Assembly (NCBI GenBank): GCA_021292165.1
Contig: CM037877.1
Coordinates: forward strand, 213,714,716 to 213,778,715
DNA from: Shinisaurus crocodilurus
Taxonomy: Eukaryota > Chordata > Lepidosauria > Squamata > Shinisauridae
Length of the DNA: 64,000 bases
Direction of reading: 5' to 3'
The position numbers and the translations under genes are program-made. Position 1 is the first letter of the stretch; each line of letters begins with the position of its first letter. Under the pieces are notes generated by a model. The model was not told the DNA's origin. It saw nothing but the letters and a program-made list of their open reading frames with translations, and did no database searches. Of the stretch, positions 21,441 through 32,599 are shown piece after piece.

Positions 21441-23520
21441 TCCTAGAGTGAAGGGGCAGGGGAAGGGTTCTTTTGTTCAGGGGGAATGTTTGTGGATCAG
21501 GAATTCAACTTTGCTGCCAGACTGCCAGGATTGCTTAAGTGGTCTGCGATGGGAAACTAGGGGCAAGTGGAGCCCTGCTGGTCCCTTTAGTCTTGTAAAA
21601 TATGAGTCTTTTAGAGTGAATATTATGAAGGCAAGCACTGCCAAGCTGTGCATTCCCTTAGAGCCCTGACTGAATCCTAGTAGAAAATAATTAAGGCTGA
21701 AGTTAGGCTAGTTACAGGTAGGAGGCTGAGCAAAAACTGAAATGGAGCTCTAGTTTTATAATTCCTTTTAATGTTTTGGTTGCAAGAGGGGTTTTCCCAA
21801 TAGCAAACAGTGGGAATGGGGGTGTAGGTGCTAGTTGGACCTAGGCTTTCCTGCCATGGTGAAGAGTGCAAAAGTTTGCGGTGTGCAAGATAGGTTTTGT
21901 GTGCATACTTTGGATTTAGGTTCCTAATCTTGATGGATTCTAATGAGTGTTAAGATATTTACCAGTGAGTTTCCCAGTACTTGCTACACGGTGCTTTTCT
22001 TCACCAGGGCTCTAGATGGCCAGCTTGATGACTTAATTGCATTAGCAAGTAGGCAGAGAATACTCCATCTGCATATTTCTGGAAGTCCCATATATATTGC
22101 TGAGAAAGTGGGACATCCTCGGGTTATATGTGCTAATAGAGGACAGCCAATGGACATCCGGTTTATTGCCCTGTATGCCTAAATGTTTGCTTTGCATACA
22201 TTACCAGACAAATTGGAAACTTCTAGAGTCAAGGTGCTAGAGAGATACTTAAAAAGGCAGTGAGCCTGAGCTTTAACAGGCATCTCTTATTATCTGTTGC
22301 CTGTAATATCACATTTCTATATAAAAGTTTATTTTTTTCTGGCTGAAACATTCTGTTTGCCAGTGACTAAATTTTTGCTTCTATTTCACAGCATTGGACA
22401 GAAAAAGTAAGTGTTTTGTCTTCTTTTCTCAAATAGCATTACCTTTCAGGTGTCTAAACATATGGCCATCTACTGGGTGTTGCTTTCATTAATCATACTG
22501 CTATATGGGTTGCAGTTAAAGTTGTGAACTATGTCTTTTTCATGGACTCTTGAGGTTCTAAGAAGATGGCTGAGATGATAAAGTCATGTATGCTAGAATA
22601 TCAAAGATGCTTAAGACTCACATGAACCTTTGTGCCTCTTCTGAAGAATGACCCATATAATAATGAACTCTGGTGCTGCAGAACTCTGCAGGGCTCTATA
22701 TGGACAAACCATTTCAATCTCAAACTGCTTCTGAGGACAAAACTACATGTTACAAGAAACACAGGCTGCCTCTGAAAATGCCAGTCCTGTTCTGACTTTT
22801 CTCTCGCTCCAGTGTCCTCGTGTCATTACATTCTGCATATCCCCCAACCATGACTGATGGCATTGGTTGCTGGCACGGAAATACACAGCATAACGATGTC
22901 AGGATACAAGATAAGTTGTACTAGATGTTATAGAGTGGGCGAGGGAACTTGAGACATTGCTGCCATTTTTCATAAACCTTTTAATTCCACTGTGACGCTA
23001 CTTCACTGTCATCCCTTACAATTCTATATGCCCAAATATTTCAGTAGTTCTACTGTTGTAAATGACAGCATGCCAGTATGATCGTATTGCTGATCTATAC
23101 TCAACTGCTTCTTTCAAAATCTTTTCAAATTTTAGAAGGTTGCAAAAGTCACTCTGGGATAAAAAATTATATTAGAGATTGAGTGATTTCTTCAGTGGTT
23201 TATTTAAAGCTACAGAATACAAATAGAATAAATTTATGCGGGTAATTTTTTTACTTATATCAAAGACTTTGTACTGAATCAAAGATTTTAAGATTGAATT
23301 TGTAGTGTATGTTACTTTGTAGGAAATATCATGCATATACATAAATGTGAGATGTTAAATCATTACTCTTTAAATGGTGCTTAGATGCTGTGTCACTTTG
23401 AGCCTTTTTATGCAGTTAATAGTCCTTGTTCACTAAGGAGCAAATATCTCTCAGTCCAAAATGTACTGGGATTAAATTTATTTACGTAGATTTTGTCCCA
23501 CTGTATCCATAAGGATGGGT
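21441..23520. other. Unassigned DNA
   Basis: No gene or clear repeat. A 79-codon plus-strand frame at 21943-22182 (contains LDGQLDDLIALASRQ) has no recognised family and may be chance. A 15-nt exon-like segment lies at 22392-22406 between TTCACAG and GTAAGT. Confidence 0.35.
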
Positions 23521-23524
23521 TAGG

Positions 23525-23790
23525 GGGATCAGACTCAACTTCCATGTAGTCTAACATTGTATTGCCAACAGTGGTCAGCCTCTAGAAGTTCACAAGCAGA
23601 TCATGAAGATTTCGGCCTTCTGTTGTTTTCCCTGATATTTTTGTACTTAAAGAGATACTTCCTATGAATATGAAGATTCCATTTAACTTTCATGACAATA
23701 GCTGTTGATAGAGCTATCTTCCATGAATTTATCTTAACCCTTTTTAAAGCCTCCTAAGGTCATCACATTTAGAATCTCCATATAGTCACA
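23525..23790 (-). mobile_element. CR1-L3-like LINE 3' UTR fragment
   Basis: The order CAACAGTGGTCAGCCTC, AAGTTCACAAGCAG, TTGTTTTCCCTG, TCCATTTAACTTTCATG, CCATGAATTTATCTTAACCC matches, from memory, the reverse complement of the CR1-L3-type 3' region common in amniotes. Confidence 0.55.
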
Positions 23791-23812
23791 GATTATCTGT
23801 CCTACTTTAGCC

Positions 23813-23947
23813 CAAGGGTGGGCAGCTGGTGGCCTTCCAGATGTTTTGGCCTACAACTCCCATCAATCCTAGCCAGCATAGCCAATGGTCTAAGATGATG
23901 AGAGTTGTAGGCCAATGCATCTGGAGGGCCACAAGTTGCCACCCCTG
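23813..23947. repeat. Palindromic hAT-type MITE copy
   Basis: The outer arms CAAGGGTGGGCAGCTGGTGG and its inverted partner (CACAAGTTGCCACCCCTG) enclose the inner arms GCCTACAACTCCCATC and GATGAGAGTTGTAGGCC. It belongs to the hairpin family of 48795. The flanks share only TAGCC, so the target duplication is not certain. Confidence 0.75.
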
Positions 23948-24049
23948 TGCTAGCCAATAAAGGAACTCTTAATTCATCTTAGGCAAAATGCTTCTCTGAG
24001 CAAAAAGGTATTTTTTACTTCAGCATTACTTGCAGAAGATATTCATGGT

Positions 24050-24290
24050 TGAGCTTTGTTGGACTCTGGAATGTTCCAAAACTGGAGAGAGGCTATCAAG
24101 AATTGTTAAGGTGGGTTGATGTCAGTCTGGGATGTTTTAAAGCTAGCTCTGATTTTAACTGGGTTTGTTTGTTTTGTGGGTTTGTTTTAATGTTTTGTTT
24201 TGTACATCACTTTGGGGGGCCCTGTTGGGGCAGAAAGGTGATTTATAAGTATTTTATTATGAATAATAATAAAGAATGCTTCCATAACCT
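24050..24290 (+). mobile_element. LINE 3' end, plus strand (L2-like)
   Basis: The terminal pattern TTTTAATGTTTTGTTTTGTA, CACTTTGGGG, GGCAGAAAGGTGATTTATAA and the tail AATAATAATAAAG is a decayed LINE/SINE 3' end of the 'cgctttgggggc...ggcggtataaa' type. Confidence 0.5.
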
Positions 24291-24299
24291 CACAGATTC

Positions 24300-26090
24300 A
24301 ACTTGGTGTATAAAAGCATCACCATAAGACTGTAAAAGTTGATTATAGACGCAAGGAAGGAAACAATCCACTACCACTGCTCGGATGCGGTACCACAAAT
24401 GAACTCCTTGTGTAGCCTAACCTACAAGTCCAACTATTCCTGGGTGTGCCAAGGAGCAGCTGAGTAGGACAGACCCTATGGAAATGAGTAGAACAGAGGC
24501 GGGTGGTAGCTGGAGTGGGAAGCCAGATGGGGTTTACAGTTCTGCAGTCCAAATAGATTCTATTTACACAGCATGTGTTCTGCTGTTTTCTTTTGGCCTT
24601 CCTGCTTTCTTTTGCTGATCTTCATCTGCCCTAAACCTGCAAAGCTGAGGGACCGTCAATACAACATCACCTTCCTCCACTTTTGACATACAAATTCGAG
24701 TCATGGTGAAATTCTTTCTCACACCTCAGAGCAGTTTTCCTTAAGAATGAAACTGTCATAATGGCTGAGCAAAATTCCCAGAATTGGGAATTCAATCAGA
24801 TGAGTAAGCTTTTCCACAGCATTTGTTAATGAGAAATCCCTATGATTTGTCTGATGCAGTACAAAACATCTCTGCTTAAAGTTTAAGCTTTAAATGAAAG
24901 CAACTACTTTTTAGAAAACCATTAGCTTTCTGCCATTAGGCATAGAAAAGTTAAATAGTAAGGGATATCGTTAACATCTAGCTATTGGAAAGTTTAAAAT
25001 AAAACATCTAGCAAAAAGGTGTATACCACCTTTTAGTCACAGTTCTTTTTCAAAGTTTCACAGTTCTTTATCCTAGGCATTAACCCAAGATACAATACAA
25101 TTATTATGTAATACTGTGGACGCTATGAACCACAGCACTAAGATCACAGACTACAAATCACAAAAATAGACCACAAATCTCTGAAGCAACTTTATTGGCA
25201 TGACTGACAGTGTAAACTTAGCTTAGAAAGAGAAATAATGCTGAAGGGGACACTGGAACACACAGCATATCAACAGCTGTCTCTGGATACAACTGTATAT
25301 CTTCAAAAAGAAAACGTAGGACAAATACTTATTTAATATGTCTATATACCACCTTTCTGCCAATTCAATGTTGAAACTTGCCTGTTTTTGTATTTGCAAT
25401 TGGCATCAATTCATTGTTACTAATGAACTTATTGTTACTAATGAACTTATGAAACAATTTTTTTCTACAGAAAAATAAAGCACTGGAAATGTTTCAATTT
25501 TAGGAAAATCTTGCACCCTATATCACTGCATACTATAGAATGAATGGGGAGGGACAGGAAAAGAAGCCAGTTTAGATATCAGTTCTTAGAAATATAATTC
25601 TACAATGCCCAGGTGGAATAGCCACTGAAGGAGAAAGTGCTGAGGGGAGGAGTCAACTAGCAGTTGATTCCAAGCTGAGCTGATATAGGGGGCCTTCCTG
25701 TCTCATGTCTCCCTCAGATTCAGTCATGGGGAATGGCTGTTGATAAGAGACAGTTCTGGAAGAGGAGAAAAAGCAATTAGTTCCAGCCATACCGAGGGAT
25801 TACTTAAGAGGAAGAGCTTCAAGTATGTTCACATCAGCAGATTTTATTCAGCAGAATTCCCTCAACATTCCTAAGAATTTTTTTTTAATGGAACAAAGGT
25901 TCCCCATTTGAAGATGATCAGAACAGTTTTTTTGTACTGAAACTGAAAAAGGACCACAAGAAATTATCGGTCCAGCTCTTACCAGAAGTTGACAATTAAC
26001 TGCACTTTCTACTTATTTATTATTATATTTATCAATATTTACTTGGCATGGTATGCATTCATACATGAGAGAAAGCAATCATAAGAGTAT
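24300..26090. other. Unassigned DNA
   Basis: No gene recognised. A minus-strand tail-like fragment lies at about 25328-25362 (TATATACCACCTTTCTGCC). Confidence 0.35.
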
Positions 26091-26305
26091 CCTTTAAATC
26101 AGCTGAGCAGGAGCACAACAGGAGAGAGGCTCCAGCTGTTTTTGGGACTGTGATAACCGGGCAGGCTCCCAGAGAGCGAGCGAACAGAGCGAGCGCACAG
26201 GGAGAGCAAACAGGAGTTTGGCAGCGGAGTTCAGCAAGGGAGGTCAAGGGGGAGGTCCCTAAGAAATTTTCTAGGAAGACAGAAACATAAAGGGAACAGA
26301 GCACT

Positions 26306-27334
26306 ATGGAAGGAAAGGACTCAGCAGTGGTGGTGACCTGCAATGGGTGTGCAATGTTTGTTTTCCTGCCGGAGATCAACATGGCCTACATGTGCAACAA
26401 GTGCAAGCTGGTCACGCTGTTGGAAGAAAAGGTCAGAGGATTGGAGCAGCAAGTGTCAACCCTCAGGAGCATAAGAGAAAGTGAGGAGTTCTTAGATAGA
26501 ACGGTGGATCTACAGCACCAAAGCGTAGAACAAGAGCCAGAAGGGCAACGGCAGGATGAGGCGGAGTCGGAGACTGCAGAGGCAAGGGAAAATAACGTAG
26601 GGGGAACTCCCTGGAAAAGGGTGACTGCTAGGAGCAGAAGAACTAGAAGACATTCTGCGCCTGTGGAAGCAGTGGAGCTATGGAACCGCTTCCATGTACT
26701 TGAGGACGAGAGCAGAGAACAGCCTGCAGAGGATGGATTACCGGGCACCCAACGTGACAGCGAGCAAGAGGCTGAGGGTCAGTCAAGTGGAGGCAATCAA
26801 ACCAAGGCCTACAGCAAGAGGAAGAGAAGAGTACTCGTGGTGGGAGACTCCCCCCTGCGGGGGATCAAAGCCAAAGTATGTTGCGAAGACCCATGGACTC
26901 GCCAGGTGTGCTGTCTCCCCGGGGCACGGATTAAGGATGTGACAGAGCAGCTGCCGAGGCTCATGCAGCCCACCGACACATACCCCTTTCTTCTCTTCCA
27001 CGTGGGTACAAATGATACTGCCAAGCGGAGTTACAAAGAAATCATGGCAGACTTTGAAGAGCTGGGAAGGGAACTCAAGAACTTCGGGGCCCAGATAGTT
27101 TTCTCATCCATCCTTCCAGTACTTGGAAGAGGCATAGAAAGGGAAAGAAAAATACTCCGAGTGAATGACTGGCTACGAAGGTGGAGCCAACGTGAGGGAT
27201 TTGGATTCTGGGACCACGGGCTACACTTCCTGGAAGATGGACTGCTGGCAAAGGATGGGTTGCACCTCACAAGGACTGGGAAGAATGTGTTTGGACACAG
27301 CATGAGGAACTTAATCAGGAGGGCTTTAAACTGA
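26306..27334 (+). CDS. CR1 ORF1 protein with SGNH-hydrolase (esterase-like) domain
   Basis: An intact 342-residue frame. Residues 12-33 hold two CxxC pairs (C12, C15, C30, C33) forming a zinc-finger-like unit. Residues 36-60 look like a short coiled coil (TLLEEKVRGLEQQVSTLRSI). A charged, disordered linker runs to about 170. From 171 the chain has SGNH-hydrolase blocks: GDS at 180-182 (nucleophile serine), HVGTND at 232-237 and KDGLHLT at 316-322 with the Asp/His pair. In CR1 and related LINEs such ORF1 proteins bind element RNA, and the esterase-like fold is thought to help self-association or membrane contact. The stop is 38 nt before the ORF2 ATG. All catalytic-block residues are present, so this frame is not visibly decayed. 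Confidence 0.85.
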   Translation: MEGKDSAVVVTCNGCAMFVFLPEINMAYMCNKCKLVTLLEEKVRGLEQQVSTLRSIRESEEFLDRTVDLQHQSVEQEPEGQRQDEAESETAEARENNVGGTPWKRVTARSRRTRRHSAPVEAVELWNRFHVLEDESREQPAEDGLPGTQRDSEQEAEGQSSGGNQTKAYSKRKRRVLVVGDSPLRGIKAKVCCEDPWTRQVCCLPGARIKDVTEQLPRLMQPTDTYPFLLFHVGTNDTAKRSYKEIMADFEELGRELKNFGAQIVFSSILPVLGRGIERERKILRVNDWLRRWSQREGFGFWDHGLHFLEDGLLAKDGLHLTRTGKNVFGHSMRNLIRRALN

Positions 27335-27372
27335 ATCCAACAGGGGAGGGAGACATAAACTCGGGGGTACCA

Positions 27373-28611
27373 ATGGAAGAAGGCCTCTATGCCACAATGG
27401 AGATAACAGCTCCAGCGGTGCCCATTGATAGTCTACCACAAAATGTAGGGGAAAAGTCGGACTATAAAGCACAGAGTCTTCGATGTCTCTATACTAATGC
27501 CCAGAGTATGGGCAACAAACAAGACGAACTTGAACTCTTGATACATGAGGGCAAATACGACTTGATAGGGATAACTGAAACCTGGTGGGATGACTCCCAT
27601 GACTGGAATACAGCAATTGAAGGGTATAACTTGTTCAAAAGAAACAGAAGCAACAGAAAGGGAGGTGGAGTTGCACTGTATGTTAAAAATACTTATCTCT
27701 GCACAGAGATACAGGAAGAGGAGCTTGGCAGCCCCATTGAGAGCATCTGGGTTAAAATAAAGGGGGCAAAGAATAAAACGAACATGGCGGTTGGAGTCTA
27801 CTACCGACCACCCAATCAAGGAGAAGACGAGGATGGAACTTTTGAAAAGCAAATTACTATTGTTTCAAGGAGGCATGATGTGGTAGTAATGGGTGACTTC
27901 AATTTCCCTGATATCTGTTGGGAGACTTATTCAGCCAAACATGGCCCCTCCAAGAAATTCCTGAGCTGTGCTGCTGATAACTTCCTCCTACAGAAAGTGG
28001 AGGAAGGAACTAGAGGATCGGCTATCCTTGACCTGATTCTAACCAACAGAGACGAGTTAGTGGATAAAGTGGCAGTTTCAGGAACCCTGGGGGAAAGTGA
28101 CCATGTTATACTTGAGTTCTTGATTCTAACGGAAGCAAAAGCTGAGTGTAGCCAAACACGTACCCTGGATTTTAGGAAAGCCAATTTTAACAAACTCAGA
28201 ACAATGATTAGTAAGATCCCATGGCAAGCGACTCTCATGAGAAAGGGAGCCCAGGAGGGGTGGGAGTTTTTTAAAAAGGAAATTTTAAAGGCACAATTGC
28301 AAACAATTCCCACAAGGAAAAAAGGCAGAGGGCAACAGAAGAAGCCAATGTGGCTTCACAATAAACTCAAAGATGACCTGAAAACAAAAAAGGACACGTA
28401 TAGGAAGTGGAAGGAAGGACAGGCTACAAGGGAAGAGTACAGGCAGGTAGCACAGAACTGCAGGAATAGTGTCAGGAAGGCTAAAGCTGCGAATGAGCTA
28501 AGGTTAGCGAGGAATGTTAAAAGCAACAAAAAGGCTTTCTTCAGATACATGCACAGTAAAAGACAGAAGAAAGAACTGGTGGTTCAACTACGCAATGAGG
28601 ATGGCAAATAA
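27373..28611 (+). CDS. CR1 ORF2, apurinic-like endonuclease part
   Basis: An open 412-codon frame beginning at an ATG shortly after ORF1. It carries the full endonuclease set: YTNAQS (N42), GITETWW (E69), VYYRPP (about 142-147), GDFNFPDICWE (D175, N177), LDLILTN (about 219-225) and SDH (242-244). In CR1 this domain nicks the target strand for target-primed reverse transcription. The C-terminal third is the basic linker toward the RT (KSNKKAFFRYMHSKR). The frame stops at 28609-28611, exactly where the RT should continue in a different frame, so a frameshift cuts endonuclease from RT. Confidence 0.85.
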   Translation: MEEGLYATMEITAPAVPIDSLPQNVGEKSDYKAQSLRCLYTNAQSMGNKQDELELLIHEGKYDLIGITETWWDDSHDWNTAIEGYNLFKRNRSNRKGGGVALYVKNTYLCTEIQEEELGSPIESIWVKIKGAKNKTNMAVGVYYRPPNQGEDEDGTFEKQITIVSRRHDVVVMGDFNFPDICWETYSAKHGPSKKFLSCAADNFLLQKVEEGTRGSAILDLILTNRDELVDKVAVSGTLGESDHVILEFLILTEAKAECSQTRTLDFRKANFNKLRTMISKIPWQATLMRKGAQEGWEFFKKEILKAQLQTIPTRKKGRGQQKKPMWLHNKLKDDLKTKKDTYRKWKEGQATREEYRQVAQNCRNSVRKAKAANELRLARNVKSNKKAFFRYMHSKRQKKELVVQLRNEDGK

Positions 28612-28613
28612 AA

Positions 28614-30229
28614 TTGATAACAGAAGACAAAGAAAAGGCAGAAGTGTTCAATTCCTACTTCGGCTCGGTCTTCTCCCAAAAGAGGGTCTATGACCCCCCT
28701 GGCAAACCTGAAGTGCAGACTGAAGGGGCAAGATTGCAGCTTGAGATTGATAGGGAAATGGTCAAGGAGCACCTGATTGCTCTGAACGAGTTTAAATCTC
28801 CAGGGCCTGATGAGCTGCATCCTAGAGTAATAAAGGAACTGGCAGAAGAACTCTCAGAATCACTGTCTACTATCTTTGAGAAATCATGGAGGACAGGTGA
28901 AGTGCCAGACTACTGGAGGAGGGCAAATGTTGTTCCCATCTTCAAAAAGGGCAAGAAGGAGGAACCTGGGAACTATAGGCCAGTCAGTCTGACATCAACC
29001 CCGGGAAGATTTTGGAGCAGATTATAAAGAAGTCAGTCTGCAAGCACCTTGAAAACAATGTAGTGATTACTAGAAGCCAGCATGAATTTGTCAAGAACAA
29101 ATCCTGTCAGACTAATCTGATCTCATTTTTTGATTGGGTAAGCTCCCTTGTGGACTGTGGGAATGCTGTGGACATTATATATCTGGACTTCAGCAAAGCT
29201 TTCGACAAAGTGCCTCATGATATCCTGATTAGTAAGCTAGCTAAGAGTGGGCTAGATGGAACAACTATCAGGTGGATCCACAATTGGCTACAGAATTGGA
29301 CTCAAAGAGTGCTTATCAATGGTTGCTTCTCAAACTGGGGAGAGGTAACAAGTGGGGTACCACAGGGCTCGGTCCTGGGCCCGGTGCTCTTCAACATTTT
29401 TATTAATGACTTGGATCAGGAGGTACAGGGAATGCTTATCAAATTTCAGATGACACAAAGTTGGGTGGAAGACAGAAACAAAATTCAAAGTGACCTCGAT
29501 AGGCTGGAGCGCTGGGCCGAAAACAACAGAATGAAATTGAATAGGGATAAATGCCAAGTGCTGCACCTAGGGAGAGGAAACCAAATGCAGAGTTACAGAA
29601 TGGGGGACACTTGGCTCAACAATACTACAAGTGAGAAGGATCTTGGAATTGTGGTAGATCACAAACTGAATATGAGCCAACAATGCGATGTGGCTGCAAA
29701 GAAGGCAAATGCAATTTTGGGCTGTATTAATAAAAGTATAGCTTCCAAATCGCGGGAAGTGATAATTCTCCTTTACTCGGCACTGGTTAGGCCTCATCTT
29801 GAGTACTGCGTCCAGTTCTGAGCACCTCACTTTAAGAAGGACATAGACAAACTGGAGAGGGTTCAGAGGAGGGCAACAAGGATGATAAAGGGACTGGAAA
29901 CAAGGCCCTATGAGGAGAGACTGAAAGAACTGGGCATGTTTAGCCTTCAGAAGAGGAGACTGAGGGGAGATATGATCGCACTCTTCCAGTATTTGAAGGG
30001 ATGTCACACAGAAGAGGGCCAGGATCTCTTCTCGATCATCCCAGTTTGCAGGGCACGGAATAATGGGCTCAAGCTACAGGAACCTAGATTCCACGTAAAC
30101 ATCAGGAAAAATTTCCTGACTGTCAGAGCAATAAGACAATGGAATCAACTACCTAGGGAGGTGGTGGGCTCTCCCACTCTGGAGGCATTCAAGGTGCAGC
30201 TGGACAGACATCTGTCAGAGATGCTTTGA
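28614..30229 (+). pseudogene. CR1 ORF2, reverse transcriptase and C-terminus, broken
   Basis: Three successive frames carry the rest of ORF2. 28614-29027 has the RT N-terminus (AEVFNSYFGSVFSQ, SPGPDELHPRVIKELA, VPIFKKGKKEEPGNYRPVS). 29012-29821 has the palm: IYLDFSKAFDKVPH with the first aspartate, SGVPQGSVLGPVLFNIFIND, and later NRMKLNRDKCQVLHLGR. 29882-30229 has the C-terminal GLETRPYEERLKELGMFSLQ segment. Between IKF and DRNKIQSDL the expected FADD box reads QMTQSWVE, which a one-base deletion followed by a compensating change would explain. An in-frame TGA at 29819-29821 interrupts the C-terminus. The enzyme would be inactive. Confidence 0.85.
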
Positions 30230-30311
30230 CCTGGATTCCTGCATTGAGCAGGGGGCTGGACTCGATGGCCTTGTAGGCCCCTTCCAACTCTACTTTTCTA
30301 TGATTCTATGA

Positions 30312-30879
30312 TTTCAATATATTTTGGAGCCATTGCAGATAAAGAACAGGAAGTAATGCTATCCTGAAACTGGCAAAGCTAGGCTTTCCCTAGCTTTGTT
30401 TATTTTTTCCTGTTAAGTTTCTCTTTTTAAAAAGGAAATTACCTTTCCCTTCTTGACAAAATTCTCCCCAGTCTTGGAACATAGATAGTGGCCATGGAGA
30501 AGGATTTTTAGTAGGAAAGGATCAACCCACCTCCCTGAGATTGCAGTCCAGATCTGGAACTCCTTCCCACTCCCAGCTGCTGTTAACTTTAAAAGAGGAA
30601 GAAGAATCCAAGCAAGATCAGTTGATTGTCATGTTTCATTTGACCCTAAAGGACCTGTAAGAAACTTGTCACTTTAAAAGATTACTTTAAAGGGCCTGGT
30701 AGGACTTTCCAGTGTTGTAATATCAGTCTTTTAGCTGTCAAGAGCGTGCGGAAAATCTACATGCGTTGTCCTTGTGATAAATTCCATACAACAGGTAAAT
30801 GATTTAAAAGAACATTTGCATCGGTAAATATTAAAGAGCATTTAATATTTCTGACACACACGCAAAAACAGTTCCATTG

Positions 30880-30880
<1 letters not shown>
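30312..30880. other. No feature recognised
   Basis: Unassigned AT-rich sequence between the CR1 end and a dinucleotide tract. Confidence 0.4.

Positions 30881-30913
<33 letters not shown>
30881..30913. repeat. (TA)n microsatellite
   Basis: About 16 AT/TA units directly adjoining the 3' tail of a minus-strand SINE. It probably grew from that tail. Confidence 0.9.
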
Positions 30914-30918
<5 letters not shown>

Positions 30919-31126
30919 TATACCCCACCTTTTTTCCTGCAAGGAACCCAAGGCGGCTTACATAATCCTCCTGCTCCTCCTCCATTTTATCCTCACAACA
31001 ACCCTGTGAGGTAGGTTAGGCTGATAGTCAGTGACTGGCCCAAAGTCACCCAGTGAGTTTCATGGCCGAGTGGGGACTAAAACCTGGATCGCCTGAGTCC
31101 CAGTCTTACACTCTAACCACTACGAT
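30914..31126 (-). mobile_element. MIR-like CORE-SINE, full length
   Basis: Read on the minus strand it has a tRNA-like head (GTAGTGGTTAGAGTGTAAGAC, degenerate B box near AGGTTTTAGTCCC), the CORE segment (CTGGGTGACTTTGGGCCAGT) and CCTACCTCACAGGGTTGTTG, and ends in GGGGTATAAAT. Same family as 53836-54064 (plus) and 40002 and 47605 (minus). Confidence 0.85.
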
Positions 31127-31130
31127 TAGG

Positions 31131-31900
31131 CAAAATTAGACCATCTAATTCCCTATTCCATTTTTCTTTAAGACAAATGGAATTATTCATCAATAATAAA
31201 TATTTATAAACATGAATCATAGGTCGATATAACTGCTCAGCCTCAATAAATGCTTCCAATAGCAGAGGAGGCTCTGAAGCTGTAAAAGCGGCAAGACCAA
31301 ACCTAGATGCTAACAAATGTTGCAATTGTAAGTATTGCCATTCAGCTGAAGCAAGCAAGTTCTATTTAGCACGCTTAGCCAAAAATGGCAAAAACTCATC
31401 ATCTACACTCACTAATTGATTCAAAGTAAAAAATCAACCTGTCCAAGTCCACCACAGGAACATTTTCTTAACAATTTTTAAATCCGAATGTACCCCATAA
31501 AGTCAGTGTAGGATGAGAAAATGGGTCAAACTGTAATTGACTAGATATAATATGCCACACCTCTCTTAACTGCCATAATTGTAGGAGGCAGACTATCCAT
31601 TCTAGTATAGTGAGACCCTAATGCCATCCATTTGGAAAGAGGATCCAGACACAAGGATCCCAAAACTGATCAAGGTGAATAATCTAAGTGGAAAAGGCCA
31701 CAATTTAGAACTAGTCTACAAATAAGCCTATGATGTAAGGCAAGATGTGGAAAGCCAAGCCCACCTTTATTTCAAAGTTGCATCCTTTTCAACTAAATTT
31801 GTGGGGGCCAGAAAATTTGCGAAACAAAGCATTATGTTTTTGAAAATAGTTGCCAGGTATAAATAGAGGAATCCCACTCCCATTACTTTCTCTTGACAGC
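31131..31900 (-). mobile_element. L1/Tx1-like LINE ORF2 C-terminal fragment
   Basis: The minus-strand translation in several frames includes KGGLGFPH (about 31765-31790) with LVLNCGLF and YYI-type segments beyond, and a frame at 31113-31358 with WQYLQLQHLLASR. Both match the post-RT region of L1/Tx1-clade ORF2 (KGGLGVPN...; YLQLRHFL). Stops are frequent. Confidence 0.55.
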
Positions 31901-32159
31901 TGTCAAAAGGCAAGCTGTCAAGGGAAAGCAAAGGCGTGAGTAAAGTGATCTTTATTTGCAGAAAGGGGGTGGTGCAATTTGCACCCCTTCACAGTGAGAT
32001 CCTCAGGTTTTTGGTTTTGGTTTTTGCCCTTAGAGTACTCGGGGTGATGCACCTTTTTGCACGTTTTCCCTACACTAGCTGCTCAGGAAAGTGCAAAAGT
32101 GCATCCCACCCCCTTTTCTGGGAAAAAGGAGTTTCGACAGCTTTTCTCAAGAAAATGAT

Positions 32160-32590
32160 CAACATAATGATCATAAGCCCCTGAACTCGGAGGCTTCCAA
32201 GCATCCAATGCAGAGCAGGAGAAGCGACAGCAGCAGTGATCTTCATCTCCCTGCAGTTCCCTCTCTGCATTTTAACTAGACAGCCATTTTCGAACTTTTA
32301 GGTGAGGCACTTCGGAGGGGGAAGGGAGGCTGGATCACTCTCAGGATATCTTGTATCCTGGCAGTCCCTGTCTTTTTCCCTTCCACCCCAGAACGCTCCC
32401 TGTACCCCCTCTCTGAGATAGATTTCCTGACCTGGGTGAGGCAGCTGGCATGGTTCTTTCCACACTGGCTGTGGTGGGGAGGGGGATTGGAGCGCAGATT
32501 CCCAGCTCAGAGGTTGGAGTTCTTGTCTTCCACCTCGGAATCCGAATTATTCTATCCCCCCAATGATGTCTAGGGGTCATAGGATTGCTC
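32160..32590. mobile_element. TIR element of the GCAATCCTAT family
   Basis: Same order as the 62693 copy: CCTGAACTCGGAGGCTTCCAAGCATCCAATGCAG, a GGCACTTCGGAGGGGGAAGG block, GGTTCTTTCCACACTGGCTG, GCGCAGATTCCCAGCTC, and the end GGTCATAGGATTGC. The left terminus is decayed. Confidence 0.65.
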
Positions 32591-32599
32591 TCTTAGTGT

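Larger units (their letters stand above)
26095..30311 (+). mobile_element. CR1 LINE, near full length
   Basis: A roughly 4.2-kb element with a GC-richer 5' UTR (start estimated at 26095), an intact ORF1 and a broken ORF2. It has the diagnostic CR1 3' end: GGGGGCTGGACTCGATGGCC, then CCTTCCAACTCTA, and short TTCTATGA-type repeats at 30296-30311 instead of poly(A). No target duplication was found, as is usual for CR1. Fragments of the same 3' end at 45084, 57811 and 60124 are nearly identical to it, which suggests fairly recent activity. Confidence 0.88.

Noticed and set aside
21943..22182. 79-codon frame with LDGQLDDLIALASRQ
   Set aside because: Looked protein-like, but no start context, splice signals or family could be supported.
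27433..28313. Minus-strand frames opposite CR1 ORF2 (128-139 codons)
   Set aside because: Shadows of the endonuclease coding strand.
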